From Sclerotiophoma versabilis (lineage: Eukaryota; Ascomycota; Dothideomycetes; Pleosporales; Didymellaceae), in contig JAAROD010000069.1 of the NCBI GenBank assembly GCA_012274445.1, forward strand, positions 868,001-932,000: a stretch of DNA of 64,000 bases. The letters run 5' to 3'. Both the position numbers and the translations under genes were made by a program. Shown here in pieces: positions 1-10,134 of this stretch (positions are counted from its first letter, which is position 1; every line of letters starts with the position of its first letter). The notes beneath the pieces were generated by a model that worked only from the letters and a program-made list of their open reading frames with translations, was not told where the DNA came from and made no database searches.

Positions 1-287
1 TACTCTCTCCAGCCTAGCTTCAGGTAGCTGCTTATGCACGCACTCAGCCTCGTGTCACCCCTTGGTTGCTCAGCCCACATCAGATCCTCAACCCCGCTTT
101 GGGCCCAACTTCGAGATTTGACAACTACACAATCAACGCTTCTGTGATGCCCGACACGACCCGCTCTCCGCCACTTGTAAATACCGATTTCAAGGTCGAC
201 ATTGACATTAGCATTGACTGTTATCATTGACACGCATGATTCGCCTACGAAACTTTGGGAACCAACCCGGACTGGATCCGCGACGTT
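1..287. other. upstream region of the HET gene, no gene seen
   Basis: This stretch holds no open frame of note. It is the probable promoter and 5' leader of the HET-domain gene. An ATG at 236 opens a frame that stops after about two dozen codons and is a possible short upstream ORF. Confidence 0.4.
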
Positions 288-2813
288 ATGTGCGATATAT
301 ACGATGACAATCCACTCCAACTTGAACTCGGGACTGAGATACGGGTGCTCGAGCTGTTGAGCGATGTTGAGGATGACCCGAAAGCTGACTACGAGATAGT
401 CTGCCGGTTGCACACGATCTCACTGGGAGATGGTACTCCATATGTGGCGGTATCCTACGTATGGGGATCTGCTCTAGACACCGAAGATATTCTGCTTGAT
501 GGCAGTGTCTTCAAGGTGCGCCGTAATCTCTACCGTCTATTACAAAAGATGGTACGAAGAAAGCTCTCCGCCTACTTTTGGGTCGACGCAATATGCGTGA
601 ATCAAAGCAACATCAGAGAGCGCAACCAGCAAGTCGGACTTATGGAGCAGATCTATCAAAAAGCCTCCATGGTGGTCGTATGGCTTAACCCCCAGAATGC
701 AACTGTCGATTATGCAATGGTATTCCTGGCGCGGATATTTGATAGGGGCGTTGGCTCTGAGGACTTTGAGCACGTCAAATGGGCTCTGAAGCAGATTTGC
801 TACCTGGAGTATTGGTCGAGAGCTTGGATTGTTCAAGAGTACACCCTCGCCGAGAACCTCGAACTGTGGGGGAACAGATGTAGCATCAGTGGAGACGTAC
901 TCTCATACGCTGCGTACGACTATATCTGGTGGTTGAAAAACCTTGAGGAGAATAAGGGTACAACAGGCAACCCGGAAAGTCGAATAAAAATCCCGTGGAC
1001 CTCACCTGCCGGAAAAATTATCTCCTGTCGGAAACAATGGAGGTTCAGTCGATCGGAAAGGCAACTTGTTCAGCAATCGCACCGCAAATTCACCCGGCCA
1101 GAAGGGCTTCCATTCGATTACGTGTTCTCCCTAATCGGTGAATATGGGAGGCAACTACAGTGTGCTGACGTTAGGGATCGGGTTTATGCAATGCTGTCAC
1201 TCCTAAGAGAAGAAGACAGTCTAAAGCTTGCAATAGCACCAGACTATTCTCGATCAGTATATCAACTGTTTTTTGACATTTGTACAAAGGTGTGCAAAGA
1301 AATCAATGAGGTGGAGAAGTTCCGGTCCTTGCTCGAGTTAGCTCCTGATCACAGGGTGGTAAGATTCGTTCACTCAAATTGGCCATTACGCCTCAAAAAC
1401 AACACTTACGGCAGTAACGAGCTAGATATGTCCATTGCTCTATTGCTCCCATACAATGAGTCATCTGTACATATACCTAGATTGGTGTCGGCCCCAGGCG
1501 TATTGATCCCGAGACATCTGGCCGCTAAAGTGGACCTGTATGCCTCCATGCCACCACTCAACAGCACTCACATCAGACTACTTCATGTTCTTCCCGAGAA
1601 TAACTCTGATGGTTCATCACACATCAATTGCATACTACGTACAGTTTCCTCTGCGGAGCGCGCCATGTACGTAGCTTTATCCTACGCTTGGGGGGATGAG
1701 ACACCGAACCGACCGATCCGCGTGAACGGACACCAGTTCAACGTACGCAAAAATCTCTGGATGTTTCTGGATCAAGTCCGAACATCTAAATACAATAAGG
1801 AGATATGGATCGACGCCATATGCATCAATCAAGAGGATCTCTTGGAGAAAACCCATCAAACCAGGATGATGAGCCAGATATTTGCACATGCTTCCACCGT
1901 CATGGCGTGGTTAGGTCCAGATCTAGAAGACGTTGAAATATCAAGCATTCGCACAATCAATGATGCATATGCAAGATTGAAAGCTCCCTCGAGTTCGTTC
2001 CTCGGCAGGTGCAACTGGGCAGTGGACCAAATCACACCTGTAGAAGAGTCTCTGAAAGCTGCCGATCGTGTGCTTGATGCCTTGCAGAGCGTCCTATCAA
2101 ATCAGTATTGGAGACGCACCTGGATAATCCAAGAGTTCATCCTAGCCAAGGAGGTTGAGCTGTGGGCTGGCAGTTTGCTACTCAATGCCCATGTGCTGTC
2201 GAGCATGTGTGAAGCATTCACTACATGGCCACGAATACCACCGGCGGTTTCTGGTATCAGCGACTATCAGGCTGAGATCATGACTCTCAAATCCAAGTCG
2301 CGAAAGTTGCGCACATGCTGGGCTGTAGACATAGTCATGCAGAGGGATTTCAGACAAGGCTACCATAAGACGAAAAGAAGGTGGAAGCTGGTCAGAAGTC
2401 CAACACTAGGGAAATGGCATAGCCTCAGACATCTATTGGCAGATTCCGCAGCGTCTGATTGCGTGGACCCGCGGGATCGCGTATATGCTCTACTGTCGCT
2501 CGTTACTACGGAAGAACTGGAGTACTTCGACATCGTGCCAGACTACTCCAAACCAGGAAGCCAGTTGTTTATCGATCTGGCATGTGCTTTCTGTATGCGA
2601 CATGGACTCGACACGGGCTGGACCGCGGTGCAGCACCTGGCTGAACCGCTATGTTCGGACGGCTACATAGACCTCAACAAGTTATACAGCTCACTACAGG
2701 GGTTGCTAGAAGTCGGATGCAAAGACCGGTGGCAGTTGTTAGCTTCTCGCGTAATCTACGAGATGTCAGGGAAACAAGCCTGTTTCGAGCCAGAAGTCAG
2801 AGACGGAGGTTGA
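288..2813 (+). CDS. heterokaryon-incompatibility protein with two HET domains
   Basis: An 841-residue intronless protein. The start chosen is the ATG at 288, because the open frame further upstream begins only with TTG. Two HET (PF06985-type) domains are visible. The first, from about residue 51, has YVAVSYVWGS, then FWVDAICVNQ and an MEQIYQKASMVVVWL stretch. The second, from about residue 461, has YVALSYAWGD, WIDAICINQ and a matching MMSQIFAHASTVMAWLG. Each is followed by a QYWRRTWIIQE-like segment (first copy EYWSRAWIVQE) and by a DxRDRVYAxLSL motif, so the whole module is repeated. HET proteins trigger growth inhibition or cell death after fusion of unlike hyphae. Partners and allele specificity cannot be told from sequence. 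Most HET proteins carry one domain, so the internal duplication is notable. No NACHT, WD or ankyrin repeats are seen. Confidence 0.9.
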   Translation: MCDIYDDNPLQLELGTEIRVLELLSDVEDDPKADYEIVCRLHTISLGDGTPYVAVSYVWGSALDTEDILLDGSVFKVRRNLYRLLQKMVRRKLSAYFWVDAICVNQSNIRERNQQVGLMEQIYQKASMVVVWLNPQNATVDYAMVFLARIFDRGVGSEDFEHVKWALKQICYLEYWSRAWIVQEYTLAENLELWGNRCSISGDVLSYAAYDYIWWLKNLEENKGTTGNPESRIKIPWTSPAGKIISCRKQWRFSRSERQLVQQSHRKFTRPEGLPFDYVFSLIGEYGRQLQCADVRDRVYAMLSLLREEDSLKLAIAPDYSRSVYQLFFDICTKVCKEINEVEKFRSLLELAPDHRVVRFVHSNWPLRLKNNTYGSNELDMSIALLLPYNESSVHIPRLVSAPGVLIPRHLAAKVDLYASMPPLNSTHIRLLHVLPENNSDGSSHINCILRTVSSAERAMYVALSYAWGDETPNRPIRVNGHQFNVRKNLWMFLDQVRTSKYNKEIWIDAICINQEDLLEKTHQTRMMSQIFAHASTVMAWLGPDLEDVEISSIRTINDAYARLKAPSSSFLGRCNWAVDQITPVEESLKAADRVLDALQSVLSNQYWRRTWIIQEFILAKEVELWAGSLLLNAHVLSSMCEAFTTWPRIPPAVSGISDYQAEIMTLKSKSRKLRTCWAVDIVMQRDFRQGYHKTKRRWKLVRSPTLGKWHSLRHLLADSAASDCVDPRDRVYALLSLVTTEELEYFDIVPDYSKPGSQLFIDLACAFCMRHGLDTGWTAVQHLAEPLCSDGYIDLNKLYSSLQGLLEVGCKDRWQLLASRVIYEMSGKQACFEPEVRDGG

Positions 2814-4397
2814 TCAAGGGTCCGGTAATGATCTGACAGGCAGACACGTTCGTACCAAATACTTGTACACATCTAAACGCCGTATAGATATCGCTTTGTT
2901 TTGACCCCTCTCAAGGCCGATGGTGGTTGGCGCAACACAGCGCTTCTGATATGATCTTGTCTTCCGCAACAAATCAGCTTAAGCCCAACGGAAACAAATG
3001 TTACAAACCCGTCTCGCAATGTGTTCTTGCCTCAAGGTGACTCAAGCATTGAACCAGCTTTTTGCCGAATTCGATTAGCGGAGGCCTTCAGCAAGTGGGG
3101 ATAGTGATGCGTCCAGCTGACCTCAAGCGTCTCAGTCTCTCCGGTCATTCGGTGCCGTATACAATCGCTGTTGGTATCCAGTCATTACGCATGGGTGAGA
3201 GAGGCTTGCATCGAAAAGCAGTGCTGGAGGTTGAAAACGCCCGCCCATAACGTTGGAGAACGCTCGGCGCGGCAGCCTGATTCATCTGATTGGCTATCAA
3301 GTAGGCGCAGCATTGCATTGTGGAATGCCTGATGCCTAACAATATCTAGCGCTCAGCCTGCTTGATTCATGCGGTAGTCCTTGCGGCGTTAATCTGCGAC
3401 TGGCGCGGCTGAGTGGGCTGCCTATTGATGACGGTGAGTCGTGTATGTCGAGGCACAGATGAGCGGCCTGGGAAGGGAGCAATGTATATCAAAGTGCGCG
3501 TCCCCAGCTGCATCCTCGAAGATGCCGTTGTCGATGGCAAGCCTCGATAGTCTCGTTCATGATGCTGTAATTGTATCTCCTTTCCACCCCTGACTTCTTC
3601 TGGCGTACATGCCGGCTTCTTTGGTGGGCTGCCCGTACTGGAAGCCCCAAAAGCTGCCTCACCGAGATGCCAAGCAGACATCGCGCTCGTAGAAACAAGC
3701 GAGGAAGAATTCAAGAAAAATATTCGGAAAAGACAAATCAAATGATGCTGGATCTGGTGAGAGAAGGGCAAAAGGGGCGGAAAGACAGAGTCCACGAGCA
3801 TGACATCACGTGCTGGGCCACGACGACAAGCCAATGCGCTTTAGATGCACCCAGGACCACCATCAAGGGATCAAATTTCACTGATCCAGGTCAGAATTGG
3901 ACAAAATTGTAATCGACTTCGCTTCAAATCGAAAGTCACGTGCTCGCAGAGCCGCACTGACGGACAGGGTCAAACCGATCTTCCCTTCGGATTCTTGGAA
4001 CCGGACGTTTGACCGTTGTGCACATCTTCGACTGTTGTGCACCAACGCATTAACACCATTGCACACTCCGCAACCACGGAACTGCACTTTGGTCACTGCT
4101 AACTGACAAAAGCGAGTGCGTCGTAGATACAGAAATGGAGGACTCGATGAGATCAGAGTGGCTTAGCCGTATGTGGCTCGCAGCAGCCGGCCTCACGCTC
4201 AAGGCAACCCACCCACCTTGCACTGCTGCACTTTCCTACACTCTCTGCAAAGCTCATCTACACAGTCTCGCTGTCATACCTGTACATTGGCACCTTTTGT
4301 ATGCTCACTGCCATCAGACTGCGTGGTGTTTACCAGCTCCCACCACCCTCATCATCACCCGCACTGTTCCTAGGCACCAACTGCCTCCCACCATAGT
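2814..4397. other. intergenic region, no supported gene
   Basis: About 1.6 kb with only short overlapping frames, most starting at non-ATG codons. CACGTG cores occur near 3789 and 3936. No recognisable domain was found. Confidence 0.5.
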
Positions 4398-5292
4398 ATG
4401 AACAAGCGCTTCGTGATTGTGGTGCTGTTCACCCTCTATCTACAACCCGCAGCTGCAACAAATACAGCTATGGATCTCTCACACTCCATGCCTCCTATGG
4501 AGCAATTCTACACTGACTTTGACGGCGTCCTTCGCTGCTTTGACTGCGCAGTTGCTTACCTCGACTGCGTGTGTGCTCTGGTATGACGCATTCAATAGCT
4601 CCAGCAACCAAGTGAGATTACTGACCTGTGCACAGTCTCAAACCTCGTCGTCCTACTTCTCCGCATCTTCGAACGAGTCGTCATTCTACGATCCTCCTAC
4701 CAGTGACGATTATGCCAATCAAGTAGATCTCACTGAGATTCTACACTACGTAGCCGGCTCGGACCAGCTCCTCATCGATGATACTGTTCAGCGCATGAAT
4801 GAAAACGCAACAACTGTACAGCCTGTTACTGTGCAAGCCCACGTCGACGACATATATCTTCCTGGCTATCGCCAGCCGTCAACATCACCGACAGGATCAC
4901 AATGCGTACCACACAGGCGGCATGCACCACGCAAAAATGGGTTTGCATGTACTGTAGAAGGTTGCAACAAGACCTATGATCGCAACTGTGAACTGAAGTG
5001 AGTCTAATTACAACCACGCTCGAGCTCTTTTTGACAGATCCCCAGCCGCCACTCCAAGATTCATCTCGGACGTAATGAGCGGCCTCACAGATGCACGGTC
5101 TGTAATGAGGGGTTCCTCTACCCTAAGGATCTTGTCCGTCATCAGCGCAAACACGTGAAGCAAGATTCTGCGAAGGTCACCTATTACTGTCAGGTCCTTG
5201 GATGCACCAATACTGAAGGATTCTCTCGTCGCGACAATCTCCTTCGCCACCATCGTCGACAGCACGAGGGTGTTGCTTCGCCCGCTGCGTAG
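4398..5292 (+). CDS. C2H2 zinc-finger protein, three exons
   Basis: The best model is exon 1 ending at 4580, exon 2 at 4636-4997 and exon 3 at 5046-5292. Intron 1 (4581-4635, 55 bp) is phase 0 and contains ttactgac. Intron 2 (4998-5045, 48 bp) splits the codon that becomes Asn inside the first finger. Joined, the C-terminus has a perfect C-x4-C-x12-H-x3-H finger (CTVEGC, then RHSKIH), then a second finger (CTVCNEGF, ending RHQRKH) and a third, looser one (CQVLGC, ending HHRRQH). The protein stops shortly after. The start is either ATG 4470 (MDLSHSM) or the in-frame ATG 4398. The 4398 start would add a hydrophobic leader that is odd for a DNA-binding protein, so 4470 is preferred. Probable nuclear transcription factor of about 240 residues. 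Targets are unknown. Confidence 0.75.
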
Positions 5293-6208
5293 TCTAACAT
5301 ACTCGTGGTTAGCCGCTTGGTGGACTGGTCAGCACCTATGCCGCGCCCTGTGTCACCAAAGCTGCCCCATCCAACACTTAGCGTTGAGGATCTCCAACAC
5401 GCTACTGTATCTGCGCTCACGATGACACCTTACCTTTTGTCATTTCGATACTTCCTTGTCTCTTTGCGTATCTGTTTGCATCTTCGCGCTGACGTCGAGC
5501 CCTGTTGTTCATTGTTCATATACCCCTACTCCCAGCGCCACGTGCGCATGATGATGCTGTTGTTTCCTTGATTGATTGATTGAGTCTTCTCATCTCTGTC
5601 TTTTTGAGGGGGTTTTCGCACCGCAAAAGCTTGACCTTGGTCTTTTTACATTGTTCCTGCATATCTTTGCATCTACTTGCTGGACGGGTATCCCACAAAC
5701 CTACTGTATTGCTAGGACCTGCTGTTTAAGGCTAGCATAAAAAATAGATTCGCCATGAACGGCTTCGTCAGCCTCGGACACACTTTGTCCCAAATGCGTG
5801 TATGACTGCCCTCGTGTGATGAGTGACCATCACTATCAGGATATCGCAGACAACGTACAACATCAAGCTGTTCTGTTCTTTTCGCCACAACATAGGGGTA
5901 GTAAATTGGCAGCCTTCCCATGCAGTTTATCACTCGACCAAGCTTTTTTATTGTGTCTTTCAGCTTATGATTCTTAACATACGTATCTGCATAGATCTAT
6001 AGCTCATGAAATACATCTGCAGTATAGCACGTCGAAATGACGAGGGTGAATATGAAAGCTTTGAGCATGTGACAACGTGCAGACGCGACACGCGCCTTAG
6101 TGCGCGATCTGCAGATCGATTGACCCACAAAGGCGGTTCTGACAGGGACAGGTGCGTCATCACTTCCAGCCATTACAATCGCAACCAAAGTTTTTACGCA
6201 ACACCACC
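5293..6208. other. intergenic region between the zinc-finger gene and rad4
   Basis: No supported gene. There are several pyrimidine-rich and T-rich runs and a short direct repeat of gattgatt near 5570. The right end is the promoter of rad4. Confidence 0.4.
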
Positions 6209-6247
6209 ATGACTACCAATCTTCGCTGCATTGATAGCAGGTGGTGA
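6209..6247 (+). promoter_or_regulatory. upstream ORF of rad4 (12 codons)
   Basis: An ATG at 6209 in good context (accATGa) opens a 12-codon frame ending TGA at 6245-6247, 13 bp before the chosen rad4 ATG at 6261. If the transcript starts upstream of 6209, ribosomes would meet this short frame first. Whether it regulates rad4 translation is inference. Confidence 0.35.
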
Positions 6248-6260
6248 AGACTCTGGCACC

Positions 6261-9200
6261 ATGCCTCCGATTCTGCCGCGCAAGCGTCTACAGTCCGACT
6301 CTCCAGAGCCAGAGCCGCCACCAAAGCGCACCCGAGCACCCAAACCACCTGCGCCGAAACCGTCTGCCCGCCGCACCAAGCAAAACGTATTCGATGCACT
6401 GCCTACAGTTGGTCGCACGCTCTCACAGACGAAGAAGTTTCTGGAAGGCAGCGATGACGACAGTGACACCGACAGCAGCGACGACGAATTCGAAGACGTA
6501 CCTTTGAACGACACAAGCACGGCGAAGGCAAAGGGCAAGGCAAAAGCAGAAGAAGCGTCAGACTCTGAGGAGAGTGAAGAGGATGACTGGGAGGATGCGC
6601 TGGGCGTACAACATCACCACATGAAACACGATGCAGGACCAGATCCCAAGATCTCCGGCGACATCGCGCTCACACTATCTGCGGCGCCGAGGGCAGCTTT
6701 TGATTCGAAGCTAGAAGGAAAGAAAGGGCCATCAAAGATTCAGCGCCAGATAAGAAACGCTACGCATTGCATGCATGTGCAGTCTTTGATGTTTCACAAT
6801 CTGATGCGGAATGCTTGGATAGAGGATAAGCAGGTGCAGATGATACTTGTTGAGGGCTTATCAAGTGGCTGCTGGCGCGAGGTAGAGCAGTATTGGCGTG
6901 ATGTTGGTGTGCCAGACGGCCTCAGTCGCGCTATCGTGCAGAGTAAGACGCAGAAGACACCCGAGAGGACCAAGAAAGTCACAAAGGAGGTCAATGGAAA
7001 GAAAGGTAGCTGGAAGGCCAGCGGCAGCAATGGCGTCAAGGTGTATGATACTCCGGACAACAAGCTTTCGAAGCAGCGAAAGGAAAATGCCCGCCGCGAG
7101 TATGAAGCCAGTCTAGCCCTAAATCAGACTCCGAGTATATCAGAGAGGAAGCAGCGTGATTGGGGTGCGAAGTCAAAACGTTTGGAACCGGAAGCACCGA
7201 ACATGGCGCACGGCGATCCTTTGCTGCGCCTGTTGAGGTACCTATCAGCTTATTGGAAAGCAAAGTGGAGAACGACAGCGCCCACTTTGCGAAAGCGTGG
7301 TTACTTGTCTCCCTCAACACTGCAAGCAGAAATCGACGCATGGAAAGAGCATGGTTCTCATGCAGACAGCTTTGGTGAGCGCATTGAGAGCCGCGAATCA
7401 TTTCGTAAGACTGCACACAAGTGCGAGGGCAGTAGGGACGTTGGCCAGCAGCTCTTTACAGCACTGATCCGAGGATTGGGTATTGAGGCTCGCATGATCG
7501 TCAGTCTACAGCCTGTTGGCTTTGGCTTTAGTCAAGCTGAGGAAGGCAAACCCAAGAACCTTGGAAAGCTGAAGGATCTCGCAAAGTCTGAGCAGAACAC
7601 TGATACGACGACTACGCCATCGAAGTCTACGCCTGCAAAATCGAAGAAAAGCAATGCCCAACAGCCAATCTCACCTCGGAACCGTAGAAAGGTTGTTGCT
7701 TATTCAGATTCTGACTCGGACAGTAGTGATCTCAGCAGTGTGATCTCAATCTCATCTGATACGGAGGATGACAAGAAGTCAAACAATACATCAAACAAGA
7801 CATCGAAGACTCGCGATTACAGCGACGACCTTCCATACCCCACTTACTGGACTGAAGTCATTTCGAACCTCACGCACACGCCCGTATCTGTCTCGCCACT
7901 GTCTCGCACGATTATTGCCAGCTCAGCTATACCTGAGAGGTACTCTGACTTCTACGCGCGCGGTGCTGCAGCCGATAAAGCGAAGCAGGTTCTTGCGTAT
8001 CTCATCGCCTTCTCGTCAGATGGCACAGCCAAGGATGTCACGACACGCTATCTTCCCAAGCACCAGTGGCCAGGCCGAACGAAAGGCTTGCGTATGCCAA
8101 TAGAGAAGATACCTATTCATAACAAGCGCGGCAAAGTCAAGCGTTGGGAAGAATGGGACTGGTTCAAATCTGTCATGCGTCCCTTCGCCCGCCCGCACGA
8201 CAAGCGCCAACCATGGGATGAGGTCGAGGAAGAGGGCGATCTAGTTCCCGCGGAACCTGAAAAGAAAAAGACGATGGATGAAGAAGGCGGCAAAGAAACC
8301 CTACAGGGCTACAAGAACTCCACCGAATACGTTCTCGAGCGGCATCTCCGTCGCGAGGAAGCGCTCAAGCCCGGAGCCAAGATCGTCCGACACTTCGCCA
8401 TCAGCAAGAAGGGTGAGGAAAACAAGCTCGAGCCAGTATACCGCCGTAAGGACGTCGTGAACTGCAAGACCACTGAATCCTGGCACAAAGAAGGCCGCGA
8501 AATCAAGCCTGGCGAACACCCACTTAAATACGTGCCCATGCGAGCCGTCACCAAAACTCGCAAGCTCGAAATCGAGGAGCGCGAGCGCATCGAAGGCGGA
8601 AAGGTCCAACAAGGTCTGTATGCGAAAAGTCAGACAGATTGGATCATCCCTGAACCAATCAAGGACGGTGTAATCCCCGTAAATGCATACAATAATATCG
8701 ACGTCTATGTCCCCACCATGGTGCCTAAAGGCGCTGTTCACATCCCACTCAGAGGCACTGCACGCGTGTGCCGCAAGCTGAATATCAATTATGCAGAAGC
8801 ATGTACGGGGTTTGAGTTCGGTAAGCAGCGCGCTGTGCCAGTCATTACTGGTGTCGTCGTCGCGGAAGAGAACGAGCAATTGGTCATCCGTGCGTGGGAG
8901 GCTGAAGAGACTGAGAAGGCAAGAAAAGAAGCAGAGAAGAGGCAGAAGTTTGTGCTAGGACTATGGAAGAAATTTTACTCAGGGTTGAAGATTGTGCAGC
9001 GCATGAAGGACGAGTATGGTGAGGAGGCGGAATTGCCACAGGAGGATCTTTTCGCACCGATGAAGAAGGAAGAGAGCGAGTGGGATGTATTCCAGGGATA
9101 TCAAGGGAAGGACTTTGAAGGTGGGTTCTTACGCGAGGAGCCTGGAGGCGCTGGAGGTGGCGGATTCCTCGAGGAAGAAGCGCCAGTAGCTGCTCATGAC

Positions 9201-9842
9201 GATATGCCTGGTGGTTTCTTCACCGCAAGCCAAGAGGAAGTCAAGCACGGCGATCTCACCATCGATCACGGTGATCGCGAAGAACAGCAGCGCACCCCAG
9301 CTGCAGAAGGCGCATACCGAACTCCAATTTCCCTTTCCGCAGCGGTCGATCAACCTTCCAACGAAGACGACGGCGATGGAGATGAAAGCAAAGACCACCA
9401 CAACCAAGACGTGGAAATGAGTGATACAAAAGAAGATGGCGGGGATGAAGACGACGACGATCAACCACTCGTACGTCATCGCAAACTTTCCACCACGAAG
9501 CCAACACCTACACACCCGAAGCGCACATCCACCTCAGCCTCAGCTCGGAAGCTCAAATCCATTATTGAGTCTTCAGACGAAGAGTCGCTCTCAGAAGCTC
9601 GTTCCGATCCACCGACACCGCCACCGTCCACTCGATCCGCGCCAAAGCGCCAGGCTGCGCGACAGAGCGATGCGCAGGTGAAAAGTCACTTCTTTGCGAT
9701 GGGAAGCGAGGATGAGACGGATGCGACTGATATCACGGAAAGAACGTCGCCGAAGAAGAGAAGAGGTGGCACTGGTAACGGACGAGGGCGAGCAAAGGGT
9801 GGGAGAGGCACAAGAGGAAGACGCGGGAGAGCGCAAACTTGA
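6261..9842 (+). CDS. rad4: Rad4/XPC-family DNA damage recognition protein
   Basis: A 1193-residue intronless protein with ATG at 6261 (MPPILPRKR); the open frame before it lacks an ATG. The N-terminus is rich in acidic Ser/Asp/Glu runs. A transglutaminase-like region starts near residue 320 (PLLRLLRYLSAYWKAKW) and resumes after a low-complexity insert at YPTYWTEV. The three beta-hairpin domains follow from about residue 690: YVLERHLRREEALKP, the KSQTDWIIPEPIKDG segment, then the VPKGAVHIPLRG and GFEFGKQRAVPVITGVVV block that inserts into damaged DNA. The tail is acidic then basic. Rad4 with Rad23 finds helix-distorting lesions for global-genome nucleotide excision repair in the nucleus. Length is somewhat above yeast Rad4 because of low-complexity inserts. 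A decayed copy of its 3' end lies at about 13.46-13.70 kb. Confidence 0.95.
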   Translation: MPPILPRKRLQSDSPEPEPPPKRTRAPKPPAPKPSARRTKQNVFDALPTVGRTLSQTKKFLEGSDDDSDTDSSDDEFEDVPLNDTSTAKAKGKAKAEEASDSEESEEDDWEDALGVQHHHMKHDAGPDPKISGDIALTLSAAPRAAFDSKLEGKKGPSKIQRQIRNATHCMHVQSLMFHNLMRNAWIEDKQVQMILVEGLSSGCWREVEQYWRDVGVPDGLSRAIVQSKTQKTPERTKKVTKEVNGKKGSWKASGSNGVKVYDTPDNKLSKQRKENARREYEASLALNQTPSISERKQRDWGAKSKRLEPEAPNMAHGDPLLRLLRYLSAYWKAKWRTTAPTLRKRGYLSPSTLQAEIDAWKEHGSHADSFGERIESRESFRKTAHKCEGSRDVGQQLFTALIRGLGIEARMIVSLQPVGFGFSQAEEGKPKNLGKLKDLAKSEQNTDTTTTPSKSTPAKSKKSNAQQPISPRNRRKVVAYSDSDSDSSDLSSVISISSDTEDDKKSNNTSNKTSKTRDYSDDLPYPTYWTEVISNLTHTPVSVSPLSRTIIASSAIPERYSDFYARGAAADKAKQVLAYLIAFSSDGTAKDVTTRYLPKHQWPGRTKGLRMPIEKIPIHNKRGKVKRWEEWDWFKSVMRPFARPHDKRQPWDEVEEEGDLVPAEPEKKKTMDEEGGKETLQGYKNSTEYVLERHLRREEALKPGAKIVRHFAISKKGEENKLEPVYRRKDVVNCKTTESWHKEGREIKPGEHPLKYVPMRAVTKTRKLEIEERERIEGGKVQQGLYAKSQTDWIIPEPIKDGVIPVNAYNNIDVYVPTMVPKGAVHIPLRGTARVCRKLNINYAEACTGFEFGKQRAVPVITGVVVAEENEQLVIRAWEAEETEKARKEAEKRQKFVLGLWKKFYSGLKIVQRMKDEYGEEAELPQEDLFAPMKKEESEWDVFQGYQGKDFEGGFLREEPGGAGGGGFLEEEAPVAAHDDMPGGFFTASQEEVKHGDLTIDHGDREEQQRTPAAEGAYRTPISLSAAVDQPSNEDDGDGDESKDHHNQDVEMSDTKEDGGDEDDDDQPLVRHRKLSTTKPTPTHPKRTSTSASARKLKSIIESSDEESLSEARSDPPTPPPSTRSAPKRQAARQSDAQVKSHFFAMGSEDETDATDITERTSPKKRRGGTGNGRGRAKGGRGTRGRRGRAQT

Positions 9843-10134
9843 AATCATGCACTTGGACATGGGAGGCGAATATTTCTGCCAATGAAATTGGTCTCAGTCA
9901 CAGGCAAGGGTTTATGCATTTCGTGGCTGGCAGCCACGCTCAGCCGCAGCCTGTTATTTACCCGCCGCAAACCTGCATCTATGCAACAACTTCCTACTTC
10001 ACCCATTCCCAAAGACTCGTGAACCTAAAACTTGGCAGATGTGACATGAATAGCACGTGCGCTTCCTCAGCACTGCGATTAATTCCACCTACCCTTACTC
10101 TGGTTTGTCGCTTCTCAGCCTTGTCAGCACTGTC
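9843..10134. other. rad4-kinase intergenic region
   Basis: 292 bp between the rad4 stop and the first kinase-like gene, with no gene. It is the counterpart of the roughly 380 bp between the rad4 relic and the second kinase. Confidence 0.4.

Noticed and set aside
3367..3834. 155-codon minus-strand frame in the HET to zinc-finger gap
   Set aside because: Start is not ATG and the translation has no domain or natural composition.
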